This document shows positions 36,106 to 46,070 of a DNA stretch of 64,000 nt, one piece after another. The stretch spans positions 186,001 through 250,000 of the forward strand of contig NZ_PDEQ01000001.1 of assembly GCF_002554795.1 (NCBI RefSeq), in the 5' to 3' direction. The notes below the pieces were generated by a model. It was not told the origin of the DNA, made no database searches, and was given only the letters and a program-made list of their open reading frames with translations. How positions within the stretch are numbered: the first letter of the stretch is position 1; each line of letters begins with the position of its first letter. Both the position numbers and the translations under genes were made by a program. This DNA is from Longibacter salinarum. GTDB taxonomy: Bacteria > Bacteroidota > Rhodothermia > Rhodothermales > Salinibacteraceae.

Positions 36106-36960
36106 GTGCCCCGTTTGTCTTTCTCAGATCATCCATTTTGGCGTCGCGCCGTTCGCGTTGTCATCGTTGCGGGGATGTGCCTGACGATGCATGCCGTCGT
36201 GACGCCTGCCGCGGACGCTCAAACGCAATCTCTGACGTCAGGCGTGGACACAACCCAGGTGGGCACATCCGGGCTTGAGGTTCGGATCCCACCGGACGAG
36301 CGTCTTGACGCGTATCGGTCGGATGACACGTACGACTACGTGCGGGAGTCGCCGGACGGGGAGGGGGGATTCTTGAGACGTGCTCTCAGTCGTTTTCTGG
36401 ATGCTCTGTTCGGTACCGAATGGGGCGTTCAGTTAACGGAATATGTCATTTATGCGGCCATCTTTCTTCTCGTCGCATACGGAATCCTGGCCCTGATTCG
36501 AATGGAGCCAAGTGCGTCCCGTCGGCGGAGACCGACATCAAACTACCAACGCGACGAACTCGAGGAACGCGTCCAGGAGGCCGACTTCGATACCCTCATC
36601 GAACACGCCCTCGATGATCAAGACTACCGGAGTGCACTGCGCCTTCTCTACCTGCGTGCCCTGCAGATCCTGGATCAAAACGACTGGATTCAGTGGGCTC
36701 CGGAGCGAACCAATGCACACTATGAGCGACGTCTACGTCGAACGATGATCGGCGGTGCCTTTCGGGAGGCGACGCACATCTTCGACGTCGTATGGTACGG
36801 CGACGTGCATGTCGAAGAAGCGGATTTCCGGGCGCTGCGGCGTCCGTTCGACACGGTCACGGAGCACGCACGCGAGAACGCCCCTGAATCGAACTCACAC
36901 GCAGACATGCATTCGTCTTCGGGGACAGATTCGTCGCGGACGGGAGGGGACGCGGCATGA
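36106..36960 (+). CDS. DUF4129 domain-containing protein
   Basis: 284 residues from a GTG at 36106. A signal sequence (to about residue 40, TPAADAQ) is followed by a linker, one membrane helix (about 110-128, VIYAAIFLLVAYGILAL) and a C-terminal cytoplasmic domain. That domain carries the DUF4129 pattern: ALRLLYLRALQILDQNDWI, and REATHIFDVVWYGDVHV near the end. The stop overlaps the start of the next gene (ATGA), so translation is coupled. DUF4129 proteins are usual partners of MoxR, DUF58 and DUF4350 genes. Confidence 0.85.
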   Translation: MPRLSFSDHPFWRRAVRVVIVAGMCLTMHAVVTPAADAQTQSLTSGVDTTQVGTSGLEVRIPPDERLDAYRSDDTYDYVRESPDGEGGFLRRALSRFLDALFGTEWGVQLTEYVIYAAIFLLVAYGILALIRMEPSASRRRRPTSNYQRDELEERVQEADFDTLIEHALDDQDYRSALRLLYLRALQILDQNDWIQWAPERTNAHYERRLRRTMIGGAFREATHIFDVVWYGDVHVEEADFRALRRPFDTVTEHARENAPESNSHADMHSSSGTDSSRTGGDAA

Positions 36961-38186
36961 CACGACTGGAAAAACGACTATCCTGGTTTGCCGGTCTGGC
37001 TCTTGTTCTCCTCGTCGCGGTGCGCGTCTGGGTGCCAAAGCCGGTCGACTGGACGGAAAACTTCGAGGCAGACGATGTCCGTCCGTACGGAAGCCGGATC
37101 CTGTTCGAAACGCTAGATGCGGTCGTTCCCGATTCCGAGATCGAGCAGGTGGACGTCTCACCGTATCTTAAGCTCCGTCAAGATACGACGCTACAAGAAA
37201 CCGCCTACGTGTTCATCACGCGGGACTTTTCCCCGGACGAGGCGGAGACGGACCAGCTCATCGACTACGCACGGCGAGGCAACACCGTCTGGATCGCCGC
37301 ACATACATACGCGGGGGCCTTCGCCGATACCCTCAACCTGAACACGTCGGCATCGGTCTGGCTTCAGACGAAGGGCCTTCGCGCTGACACAGCAGCCTAT
37401 GATCAGCTGACGTTCGAGGAATTGCCGGATAGCGTGCAGCCGCGTCGCGTTCGACTGCATACAACAGAGGGATACTTCACGAGTGTGGACTCCGCGCGGA
37501 CCACGGTTCTTGCATCCAAGGCGAACGACGATTCTCCGGAGACATCCCAAGAGGCCGTCATGATTCGAACACGCGTGGGAGAGGGCGCTCTCATTCTGTC
37601 CACCACGCCTCGCGTCTTTACCAACGTGGGACTGGTCGACTCCGTCAGTGCACCGGCTGCGTATACGGCGCTGTCGTACATTCCGAAGGAGGTATCGACA
37701 GTGTTCTGGGATACGCGCCACAAACCGCTGGTCTCGGATGCGAAGACACCGCTTCGATTCGTGATGAGCGACCCGAGCCTTCGAACGGCTGTCTACATCG
37801 GTCTCTTCGGGATCGTCATCCTGCTGACCGTGAGTGTCCGACGAAAGCAACGCCCAATTCCAACGATCGAGCCCCTGGAGAACGAAACGCTCGAGTTCGT
37901 CCGAACGGTTGGAGACCTGTATTATCGTGAGGGTCAGAATGCAGACCTCGCCCGGCGTAAGATCAGCTATTTTCGCTCGTATCTTCGGAATCATTTAGGC
38001 ATTTCGCCAGACGAAAACACGTCGCTCGCCGAGTCCATCTCCCGGCGGTCCGGCGTGCCGCGCGACGATGCCACATCGCTCCTCCAGAAGATTCGTGACG
38101 CCCAGCGGGCGGACACGCTGGAAGATGGTGCACTCAAGTCGCTTGTGAACGCGATCAACCGTTTTTACCGGGAATCCGACCGGTAG
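36957..38186 (+). CDS. DUF4350 domain-containing protein
   Basis: 409 residues, overlapping the DUF4129 gene by 4 bp. An N-terminal membrane helix (about 10-26) is followed by an extracytoplasmic GATase-like/DUF4350 domain (about 30-245; YVFITRDFSPDEAETDQLIDY). A second helix (about 278-296, AVYIGLFGIVILLTVSV) and a cytoplasmic C-terminal region follow. The function is unknown; context links it with MoxR and DUF58. Confidence 0.82.
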   Translation: MTRLEKRLSWFAGLALVLLVAVRVWVPKPVDWTENFEADDVRPYGSRILFETLDAVVPDSEIEQVDVSPYLKLRQDTTLQETAYVFITRDFSPDEAETDQLIDYARRGNTVWIAAHTYAGAFADTLNLNTSASVWLQTKGLRADTAAYDQLTFEELPDSVQPRRVRLHTTEGYFTSVDSARTTVLASKANDDSPETSQEAVMIRTRVGEGALILSTTPRVFTNVGLVDSVSAPAAYTALSYIPKEVSTVFWDTRHKPLVSDAKTPLRFVMSDPSLRTAVYIGLFGIVILLTVSVRRKQRPIPTIEPLENETLEFVRTVGDLYYREGQNADLARRKISYFRSYLRNHLGISPDENTSLAESISRRSGVPRDDATSLLQKIRDAQRADTLEDGALKSLVNAINRFYRESDR

Positions 38187-38239
38187 GCATACTTCCGCTT
38201 CCGTCAGCCCACCGACATCCTGCTTTCCCCAACCCTTTT

Positions 38240-39262
38240 ATGGAAACGCCCTCTGCAGAATCCCCTTCGCCGAACGACTCATCGTACGAGTCCGCGTTGC
38301 CGTCCTCCCGAATCGATGCAACCGAGCTTTCTGATGCCGTGGACCGGATCCGGGACGAGATCGGAACGATCCTGGTTGGCCAAACGGACATGGTCGATCT
38401 CTTCCTCACCGCGTTGCTCGCGGATGGGCATGTCCTGATCGAAGGTGTACCGGGCGTTGCCAAGACGCTCACGGCCCGTCTCGTTGCGCGAGCGCTGAAC
38501 GTTGACTTTACGCGAATCCAGTTTACGCCGGATTTGATGCCGAGCGATGTGCTCGGGACATCGGTCTTCAACCCCAAAACGACCGAGTTCACGTTCCGGA
38601 AAGGCCCCGTCTTTTCCAATGTCGTGTTGATCGATGAGATCAACCGGGCGCCGGCGAAGACGCAGGCCGCGCTCTTCGAGGTGATGGAGGAACGGCAGGT
38701 GAGCGCGGATGGCACGACCTGGCCGTTGGATACGCCCTTTGTCGTGTTCGCGACGCAGAATCCCCTGGAGCACGAGGGCACCTATCGACTGCCGGAGGCG
38801 CAACTCGACCGGTTCCTCTTCAAGATCCAGGTTGACTATCCCGGCCTAGATGATGAAGTGGACATTCTGCGCGGTCACCACGTCGGGCGCGGTCCGGATG
38901 CCATCGAACAGATCGAGCCCGTCATCAACGCAGAGACGCTCTCGCAATTTCGTGCCCTGGTGCAGGATGTGCACGTCGAGATAGACCTCATGCGCTACAT
39001 TGCGGAAATCGCGCACCATACGCGAGAACACCGGATGCTTTCGCTCGGTGCGTCGCCGCGTGCGTCCGTTGCCATGCTCAATGCAGCTAAGGCCTTTACC
39101 GTGCTTCGTGGCCGCGACTTCGTTTCCCCCGATGATGTGCAGGCCATCGCCCTTCCGGCGCTTCGCCACCGCCTGATGCTGACACCGGAGCAGGAGATGG
39201 AAGGCAAGACGACCGATGCGGTCATCCGACGCGTGCTCGATGAGGTCGATGTGCCCCGCTGA
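38240..39262 (+). CDS. MoxR family AAA+ ATPase
   Basis: 340 residues. Walker A GVPGVAKT (about 74-81), Walker B VLIDEINRAP (about 130-139), sensor regions FATQNPLEHEGTYRLPEAQ, and an Arg-finger segment. MoxR ATPases act as chaperones that activate or insert partner proteins, frequently vWA- or DUF58-domain proteins, as encoded here downstream. The first about 25 residues are Ser/Pro-rich. Confidence 0.94.
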   Translation: METPSAESPSPNDSSYESALPSSRIDATELSDAVDRIRDEIGTILVGQTDMVDLFLTALLADGHVLIEGVPGVAKTLTARLVARALNVDFTRIQFTPDLMPSDVLGTSVFNPKTTEFTFRKGPVFSNVVLIDEINRAPAKTQAALFEVMEERQVSADGTTWPLDTPFVVFATQNPLEHEGTYRLPEAQLDRFLFKIQVDYPGLDDEVDILRGHHVGRGPDAIEQIEPVINAETLSQFRALVQDVHVEIDLMRYIAEIAHHTREHRMLSLGASPRASVAMLNAAKAFTVLRGRDFVSPDDVQAIALPALRHRLMLTPEQEMEGKTTDAVIRRVLDEVDVPR

Positions 39263-39359
39263 TCCAAACACATACGAATCGAGTCCCTTCTCGCGTTCTT
39301 CATCTCGCCTGCGCGATGTGAATGCGCTGGATCGATTCTCTCCCCAATCCGGAAGTCCC

Positions 39360-41315
39360 ATGCTTCGATACCAATCGATCGGTTTCGTACTCCTCGTTGC
39401 TATCTCTCTTCTGCTTACTGGCTTCATGAGCGGGACGGACGCTGTTCTCGCGTATCGCGACAGCACGTGGCCAGTCGCTCAAGGCGTGATTCACGGCACC
39501 GTTGTCGATGGAGAGACAGGCGACGCCCTCGTCGGGGCGACGATCACGATTGAGGAGCGCGGGATTCAGACCACGACGGACTCGACCGGGGCATTTCGCT
39601 TCCAGGGTATTGCCGCCGGGACCGTTCGCGTCACCGCTGCGATGCAAGGGTACGTCTCCAGCACGAAGCGAGCGAGGGTGTCGGAGACATCGAACGTCGA
39701 GTTGCAATTTCGCCTGATGCCTCAGGCGAAGGACGCGGAGTTTCCGCACGATGAGACGATCCAGCTCGACGGAGAGCAGCGAGCAGCCGATCAGAGGCGG
39801 ATGCAGATGCGACGCCAAATCGAGGTCCAGGGTCAGAGAGCTTTGGTTCCATCTCCCTCTCGATACCGGCCTCCGACAGATCGCGAAGGCTATGCTCGAA
39901 TTGAAGAGACCGGTTTTCGACGCGCTGCAGAGGCACCACTTTCTACCTTCTCGATCGACGTGGACGGGGCGGCTTACAGTAACGTTCGTCGCTTCATCCG
40001 GAACGGAGAGCGCCCGCCGGTCGACGCGGTTCGGATCGAGGAGTTACTGAACTACTTCCCATACGATGATCCGGCACCGGACGCTCGTGGCGATCAGCCC
40101 TTCGCTGTATCGATGGAAACAGCGACCGCGCCCTGGGCCGACGCCCATACGCTGCTCCGGATCGGGATTCAGGGGAAGGAAATTCCCGCTGCCGAGCGTC
40201 CGCCGAGCAATCTGGTCTTCCTGCTCGATGTATCGGGGTCGATGCAGAGTCCGGACAAGCTTCCTCTGCTCAAAAAGGCTTTTCGCCTGCTCACCGAACA
40301 GATGCGTCCCGAAGATCACATCTCGATCGTGGTTTACGCGGGAGCGAGTGGAACCGTGCTTGAACCAACGAACGGCAGCAACAAGGAAGACATTCTCGCT
40401 GCACTAAACGATCTGCAGGCAGGTGGGTCGACGGCTGGCCAGGCTGGCATCCAAGCAGCATACGCGATGGCGGAGGCGCATTTCGACCCTGACGGCATCA
40501 ACCGCGTCATTCTTGCAACGGATGGGGACTTCAACGTCGGGCCGTCAAGTGACGCCGAGATGACGCGACTGGTGGAGGAGAAGCGGGAAACAGGCGTTTT
40601 CCTGACGGTGCTCGGCTTTGGGACCGGTAACCTTCAGGATAGCGAGATGGAGCAGATGGCGAACCACGGAAACGGGAGCTATCACTACATCGATTCCGCG
40701 CTAGAGGCGAGAAAGGTGCTGGTCAGCGAACTCGGTGGGACGCTGCAGACGATCGCGAAGGACGTGAAGCTGCAGGTCGAGTTTAATCCACTCCACGTGG
40801 GCGCCTACCGGCTGATCGGCTACGAGAATCGCCGATTGAACGATGAGGACTTCGCGGATGATACAAAGGACGCGGGCGAACTCGGCGCCGGTCATCACGT
40901 CACGGCGCTCTACGAACTTGTCCCGCCCGGCGCAGACAGCCTCGCCCCGAGCCGCGGCGAGCTCAAGTACCAGGACCGGGAACCGAGCAATGCCGCATCG
41001 AGCGACGAGTGGCTCACGCTCAACCTTCGCTACAAGCGACCGGACGCGGACTCGAGTCAGCTGATTTCTGAGGCCCTCGTTCCGGAGCCAAACGCAAACA
41101 TGTCGACGGAACTCAGTTTTGCCTCTGCGGTCGCCGGCTTCGGGATGCTGCTTCGCGATTCGGAATACAGCGGCGATTTGTCACTGGCAAGAGTGCGCGA
41201 ACTGGCAGAGGCGGGTCGCGGCGACGACCCCGACGGGTACCGGGCCGGGTTCATCTCGATGCTCGAAGACTATCGACGCATGACCGGAGCCAGCGACACA
41301 GAGTCCAGTCCGTAG
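39360..41315 (+). CDS. YfbK-type von Willebrand factor A protein
   Basis: 651 residues from the ATG at 39360; upstream frame overlaps moxR and lacks a signal. The N-terminal signal (MLRYQSIGFVLLVAISLLL) is followed by a carboxypeptidase-like domain (about 40-115, GVIHGTVVDGETGDALVGAT), a linker, and a vWA domain (about 290-460). The vWA MIDAS motif is DVSGSMQ, with later TDGDFN. The C-terminal region (about 480-640) is the DUF3520-like part. It is probably exported and binds a metal-dependent partner. MoxR ATPases are often paired with vWA proteins. Confidence 0.88.
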   Translation: MLRYQSIGFVLLVAISLLLTGFMSGTDAVLAYRDSTWPVAQGVIHGTVVDGETGDALVGATITIEERGIQTTTDSTGAFRFQGIAAGTVRVTAAMQGYVSSTKRARVSETSNVELQFRLMPQAKDAEFPHDETIQLDGEQRAADQRRMQMRRQIEVQGQRALVPSPSRYRPPTDREGYARIEETGFRRAAEAPLSTFSIDVDGAAYSNVRRFIRNGERPPVDAVRIEELLNYFPYDDPAPDARGDQPFAVSMETATAPWADAHTLLRIGIQGKEIPAAERPPSNLVFLLDVSGSMQSPDKLPLLKKAFRLLTEQMRPEDHISIVVYAGASGTVLEPTNGSNKEDILAALNDLQAGGSTAGQAGIQAAYAMAEAHFDPDGINRVILATDGDFNVGPSSDAEMTRLVEEKRETGVFLTVLGFGTGNLQDSEMEQMANHGNGSYHYIDSALEARKVLVSELGGTLQTIAKDVKLQVEFNPLHVGAYRLIGYENRRLNDEDFADDTKDAGELGAGHHVTALYELVPPGADSLAPSRGELKYQDREPSNAASSDEWLTLNLRYKRPDADSSQLISEALVPEPNANMSTELSFASAVAGFGMLLRDSEYSGDLSLARVRELAEAGRGDDPDGYRAGFISMLEDYRRMTGASDTESSP

Positions 41316-41375
41316 CGCCTGTGCCGTCTATTGCTGAATCAACCACTCGGTAATTCGATTCAATCGCCGTCTCAC

Positions 41376-42737
41376 GTGTCGCTCCTTCCTCGCGTCTGGT
41401 CATCCGCCCTCAATGTTCTCCGGTCGTTTTATGTGACCCGGCGGTTTTATTTGCTCCTCGTCGGCGTCGCCGGTCTGTATTTCTTGGCGTTCTTCGTTCC
41501 AGCGATTCGTTCGTTCACCGATCCGGTGCTTGTTGTTGCGGTTGCCGTGGTCGTTGGTGACGTCGCGCTGATCTACGGGACGGGAACGGTGTCGGCAGAA
41601 CGAACGGTTGCGCGTCGTTTGTCCAACGGGGATCAGAACCCGATCGCAGCGCAGGTTCGGAGTACGTATCCATTCCTGGCAAAGCTGACGGTGGTGGATG
41701 AACTGCCTGCCCAACTGCAGGTGCGAGACATGTCGATTCGCGTGAGTGTACCGCCGGGCGGGAGCCGGACTGTTCGCTACAGTGTGCGTCCGACAGAGCG
41801 AGGAGAGTACGATTTTGGCGTGGTGAACGTGCTGGCTACATCGCCTCTCGGGCTCGTGGAGCGACGTTTTCGCTGCGCGGAGGAGGCGACTGTGCCGGTG
41901 TATCCATCGTACATTCAGATGCACAAATACAGCTTACTCGCGGCGTCCAACCGCCTGACCGAGATCGGTGTGAAGAAAGTCCGCCAGCTCGGGCATACGA
42001 TGGAATTCGATCACATCCGCGAGTACGTGACGGGCGACGATTACCGCACGATCAATTGGAAGGCGTCGGCACGACGCGGCGACCTGATGGTCAACCAGTA
42101 TCGGGAGGAGCGGTCCCAGCCGGTGTACAGTCTGATCAACGCCGGTCGAGTGATGCGAATGCCGTTTGATGGGATGACGCTCCTCGACTACAGCATCAAC
42201 GCGGCACTGGTGCTGTCGAACATAGCGATTATGAAGCAGGACCGCGCCGGAATCATCGGCTTCTCTGACACCATTGGACCGGTCGTCCCTGCCTCCCGCC
42301 GGAATGCTCAGATGCAGCAGATCCAGGAGGGGCTTTACCACCTTGACACGAACTACCAGGAGCCCGACTACGAGCGACTTGCGGCATACGTGCGAGGAAA
42401 TGTTCGGGGGCGGGCGCTCCTGCTGCTCTTCACCAACTTCATGGCGAAGACGTCGCTGGAGCGGCAGCTTCCGTACCTTCAGGCGCTCGCAAAGAGCCAC
42501 ACGGTCGTGGTGATCTTCTTCGAGAATACGGAGCTCGACACATTCCTGGCCAGCAATGCCGAGACGATGGAGGAGGTCTACGTGCATACGATTGCTGAAA
42601 AGTTTGCGAATGAGCATAGCGAGATCATTCGCGAACTTGAGCAAAGAGGAATCTACGCCGTGCACACGCGACCAGAGAATCTGTCTACGGAAACGATCAA
42701 TAAGTATCTCGAACTGAAAGCCCGTGGCGTCGTGTAG
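41376..42737 (+). CDS. DUF58 domain-containing protein
   Basis: About 453 residues from the GTG at 41376; a TTG at 41331 is the only other upstream start, so the start is uncertain. Two hydrophobic helices lie near residues 18-60 (FYLLLVGVAGLYFLAF). The DUF58 core follows, with the signature REYVTGDDYRTINWKASARRG, and a vWA-like C-terminal part (LLLFTNFMAK). DUF58 proteins are the usual partner of MoxR ATPases in this cluster type. No function is established. Confidence 0.88.
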   Translation: MSLLPRVWSSALNVLRSFYVTRRFYLLLVGVAGLYFLAFFVPAIRSFTDPVLVVAVAVVVGDVALIYGTGTVSAERTVARRLSNGDQNPIAAQVRSTYPFLAKLTVVDELPAQLQVRDMSIRVSVPPGGSRTVRYSVRPTERGEYDFGVVNVLATSPLGLVERRFRCAEEATVPVYPSYIQMHKYSLLAASNRLTEIGVKKVRQLGHTMEFDHIREYVTGDDYRTINWKASARRGDLMVNQYREERSQPVYSLINAGRVMRMPFDGMTLLDYSINAALVLSNIAIMKQDRAGIIGFSDTIGPVVPASRRNAQMQQIQEGLYHLDTNYQEPDYERLAAYVRGNVRGRALLLLFTNFMAKTSLERQLPYLQALAKSHTVVVIFFENTELDTFLASNAETMEEVYVHTIAEKFANEHSEIIRELEQRGIYAVHTRPENLSTETINKYLELKARGVV

Positions 42738-42869
42738 GCGGCGGGACAGGGGAGGGGGCATGAAGAGAAAAATCATCTGACTCCTACGATGGGTTTTCGC
42801 TCATCGTATTGTACATTGCAACTGGTACGATCTTCGGAGTCGCCCTCCTCACACATCGCTTCGCCTCTT

Positions 42870-44552
42870 ATGCCAGCCCAGCAGCGTGCCGCCTGCCTTC
42901 TCGTGCCGGACACGACGTATCAGACGCGCTATCAGTCCTCTCCGGTGCGAATTTGCGTCATTGATCTCGGTACGAACTCGTTTCATGCCGTGATCGTGGA
43001 CGCCTATCCGAACGGGACATACAAGGTTGTGGATCGGATGAAGGAAATGGTGAGGCTCGGGCAGTCCGGGCTCGCGGACCACCAGCTGCCGGAGGACGCG
43101 ATGGACCGCGGACTGCAAGCGCTGAAGCGGATTTACACGCTGGCTAAAGGGTGGGACACGCGCGAATTTCTCGCCTACGCAACCAGCGCGATTCGAGAGG
43201 CGAAGAACGGGGGCGACTTCATCGAGCGAGTGAAGCGAGAGGTCGGACTCAAAATCCGTCCGATCAGCGGCGAACAGGAGGCGGAGCTCATCTTTCTCGG
43301 GATTCGACGGGCGGTCGACCTGGACGAACCCAGTTTGCTGATCGACATCGGAGGCGGGAGCGTCGAATGTATCGTCGTCGATGGAAGAGAGCCTGCGTTT
43401 GCCCGGAGCGTCAAGCTCGGGGCCGCTCGCATGACTGAGCGATTCGTCCACTCGGACCCGCTCTCCGAGGCAGACGAGACAGCAATGCGTGAACACTACC
43501 GCTCGGTAATGGAGCCGGTGTTGCAGGCTGCTCGCTCTCACGGCGTAACCGCGATTGTCGGGTCCTCTGGTACGGCCAAAAGTTTGGGACGGCTTTGTGT
43601 GGGCACGCATGGTGATGACGATCGTACGGTTTTCCAGCAGGTGCTCGACGTCGATCCGTATCGTGAGGCGCTGCACTGGGTCATCCGTTCTGATGCAGAG
43701 GGACGGGTAGAGCACCCAGATATTGATCCAAAGCGTGTCGACCAGATCGGTGCCGGCGCCGTCTTGCTCGACACGATCCTGGATGAACTGCCGTCTGTAA
43801 CGCACATCAAGACGTCGGCAAATGCTCTGCGTGAGGGGATGGTCGACCACTTCATCCGACAGAATTACACTCGGATTCGAAAGCTGGCCCCGTTTTCAGA
43901 TGTCCGCCGGCGGAGTGTCCACGAAATCGCCTTCCGCTTCGACTGGGAGGAACGACACGCGCAGCATGTTGCTGCCACGGCGACGTTTCTGTTTGATGTC
44001 CTGAAAGACCGATATAACGGCCCAAAGTCAGACGTCGAACTACTGGAGTACGCTGCGATCCTGCACGACATCGGCTACCACATTAGCCACTCCGGCCACC
44101 ACAAGCATTCCCGCTACCTCATTCAGCATTCGGATCTGCAGGGGTTTCAGCCAGACGAGAAGCGAATCCTCGCGCTTGTGGCTCGTTATCACCGGAAGTC
44201 GTTTCCGGATGAGAGCAGGCACAAGCGATTCCGTAAGCTCAGCAAACCCAATCGAGAACGCGTTCGGCAGCTTGCAGGAATCCTTCGGATCGCGGAAGGA
44301 CTAGATCGAAGCCACTTTCAGAATGTCGCAGCACTGGAAATCGACCTGACGGATGACGTGCTGACGATTGCTCTCGACTCAAAGGGCGATCCAGAGCTCG
44401 AAATCTGGGCAGCGGGGGAGGAGTCCGGGCTTTTCCGAGAGGTCTTTGGCATCGACGTATCAATCGAAGAGAAGGACATACGAATCGAGGGCGACGGGAT
44501 AAAGATGGGTCCAGCCCCGGTCACACATGCCGTTCCTGCATCCAGCGAGTGA
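42870..44552 (+). CDS. Ppx/GppA-type phosphatase with HD domain
   Basis: 560 residues from the ATG at 42870. The N-terminal ASKHA domains have CVIDLGTNSFHAVIVD and LIDIGGGSVE (catalytic Glu of exopolyphosphatase). The C-terminal half is an HD domain (AILHDIGYHISHSGHHKHS). Members hydrolyse inorganic polyphosphate or pppGpp, so the enzyme links phosphate reserve and stringent response. The choice between the two activities cannot be made from sequence. The gene starts 132 bp after DUF58, and a wide gap follows. Confidence 0.9.
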   Translation: MPAQQRAACLLVPDTTYQTRYQSSPVRICVIDLGTNSFHAVIVDAYPNGTYKVVDRMKEMVRLGQSGLADHQLPEDAMDRGLQALKRIYTLAKGWDTREFLAYATSAIREAKNGGDFIERVKREVGLKIRPISGEQEAELIFLGIRRAVDLDEPSLLIDIGGGSVECIVVDGREPAFARSVKLGAARMTERFVHSDPLSEADETAMREHYRSVMEPVLQAARSHGVTAIVGSSGTAKSLGRLCVGTHGDDDRTVFQQVLDVDPYREALHWVIRSDAEGRVEHPDIDPKRVDQIGAGAVLLDTILDELPSVTHIKTSANALREGMVDHFIRQNYTRIRKLAPFSDVRRRSVHEIAFRFDWEERHAQHVAATATFLFDVLKDRYNGPKSDVELLEYAAILHDIGYHISHSGHHKHSRYLIQHSDLQGFQPDEKRILALVARYHRKSFPDESRHKRFRKLSKPNRERVRQLAGILRIAEGLDRSHFQNVAALEIDLTDDVLTIALDSKGDPELEIWAAGEESGLFREVFGIDVSIEEKDIRIEGDGIKMGPAPVTHAVPASSE

Positions 44553-45021
44553 GCGCCTGATTCCACAGAACGCCCCGGTCTGAGATCAATGTGAGGTAAA
44601 GAGAGGAAGGAGGGAGGGCGAAAAGTGATGGCATCGAAGAGCAGATTTCCGGTCCCATCTGCACGGAGCGCTAGCGAAGGGCGGACGACCACGCGAGGGT
44701 TCGTATTCATCCGGGCTTAACCCCCCTGAATGTTGCCCCTACGATGCCCCTTCGCTACCTTGCCGTCTGTACGATCCGACGCCCGGTGCGCTACGTTTGT
44801 GCCTGCGAAACGGCCGAATTCCGCAACCGGGCGACGCTTTGGACACGTAGCGTCGATGAATGTGGGGCCGACCCGTCGGCCCGTTCTGCGCTACGGCGTG
44901 ATCTTCGCAGGATGACGCGACCGTTTGAGGCGTGAGCCACGATCCCTGTACTGCGGGACCTCGTGTTGTTGTCGGACTCCGTACCTGCACCCACGACCAC
45001 TCAGATTTGCCGATCGGGCTC
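44553..45021. other. Intergenic region upstream of nuoJ
   Basis: About 470 bp. A very stable short hairpin lies at 44865-44882 (GGGCCGAC and GTCGGCCC around two bases). It is not followed by a T-run, so termination is unlikely. No supported gene; small frames have no recognisable content. The nuo promoter should be here. Confidence 0.45.
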
Positions 45022-45528
45022 ATGGCCGCTGCACCTTTCATGTTTTTTCTGCTGGCAACGGTAGCTGTCGTTGCCGCTATCGGGATGCTCATTTCACGTA
45101 GCCCGGTTTACAGCGCCCTCTGGCTTGTACTGAATCTGTTCTGCGTGGCGGGTCTCTATCTCACGTTGAACGCGACGTTTATCGGCGTCATCCAGATTCT
45201 GGTCTACGCCGGTGCGATCATGGTCTTATTCCTGTTTGTCATTATGCTCCTCAATCTTGAGGCTTTACCTCGATTAGAGGAGATCAACTGGACCATGGTA
45301 GCGGGCTTTGCACTGGGCGTTGTGGTGCTTTCGCAGCTGCTCTACGTCATTGCCAGCGGCTTCGATCTTCCGATGGAAGCCATGGAAGCGACCGCAGAGA
45401 CTGGTAGCGCGGAGTTGCTCGGAAAACATCTCTACACGCGCTACGCGCTCCACGTCGAGGTCGCCGCAGTCCTTTTGCTCGCGGCCACGGTGGGCGCCGT
45501 CATGCTTGCACAGAAACGGTTTCAATAA
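45022..45528 (+). CDS. nuoJ: NADH-quinone oxidoreductase subunit J
   Basis: 168 residues from the ATG at 45022 (a GTG at 44932 would add 30 residues without family features). Five membrane helices, as expected for NuoJ/Nqo10; the family stretch NATFIGVIQILVYAGAIMVL is clear and contains the flexible helix important for the pumping mechanism. Start of the nuoJ-K-L-M-pcd-N set. The peripheral-arm genes and nuoH/nuoI are not in this window. Confidence 0.94.
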   Translation: MAAAPFMFFLLATVAVVAAIGMLISRSPVYSALWLVLNLFCVAGLYLTLNATFIGVIQILVYAGAIMVLFLFVIMLLNLEALPRLEEINWTMVAGFALGVVVLSQLLYVIASGFDLPMEAMEATAETGSAELLGKHLYTRYALHVEVAAVLLLAATVGAVMLAQKRFQ

Positions 45529-45636
45529 GCTGGTTTGTTGCCGGTCGGCTCCGGTTTCCAGAGAATTGTCCCTGGAATCGAGTAGCTGGCGGCGACGCAC
45601 CAAAGGCAACAAACGACTAAAACCCTTCTCTCCGCG

Positions 45637-45942
45637 ATGGAAGTCGCTCTCAATTGGTATCTCGGCCTCAGTGCGATCCTCTTCTCGATCGGTACGCTCG
45701 GCGTGCTGTTCAAGCGGAATGCGATCGTTCTGCTTATGTCGGTAGAGTTGATGCTTAATGCCGTCAACCTCACGCTCGTCGCTCTCAGTCAGTCGATGGG
45801 AGACCCCGACGGGCAGTTGCTCGTCTTCTTTACGATCGCCGTTGCGGCCGCGGAGGCCGCCGTGGGTCTCGCGATCGTGATTGCCATCTTCCGTCGGAAG
45901 CTGACGGTCGACATCACGGAGATCAATCTGTTCAAGTTCTAG
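45637..45942 (+). CDS. nuoK: NADH-quinone oxidoreductase subunit K
   Basis: 101 residues, three membrane helices. The two conserved Glu residues in the helices are present ([11 protein letters not shown] and [12 protein letters not shown]). NuoK carries part of the membrane-embedded proton path. It lies 108 bp after nuoJ and 128 bp before nuoL. Confidence 0.95.
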   Translation: MEVALNWYLGLSAILFSIGTLGVLFKRNAIVLLMSVELMLNAVNLTLVALSQSMGDPDGQLLVFFTIAVAAAEAAVGLAIVIAIFRRKLTVDITEINLFKF

Positions 45943-46070
45943 ACGATCTCTGCTGGTCTGATGGGGCGTGGGCACTAAGATTCCGCCTGCGCACCGACGA
46001 CCGACGCATGTAGCATCCTGCCCGACGGTCGGGCCTCTCCTCCACACGTACTCGTCACTCGGCTTCGTCC

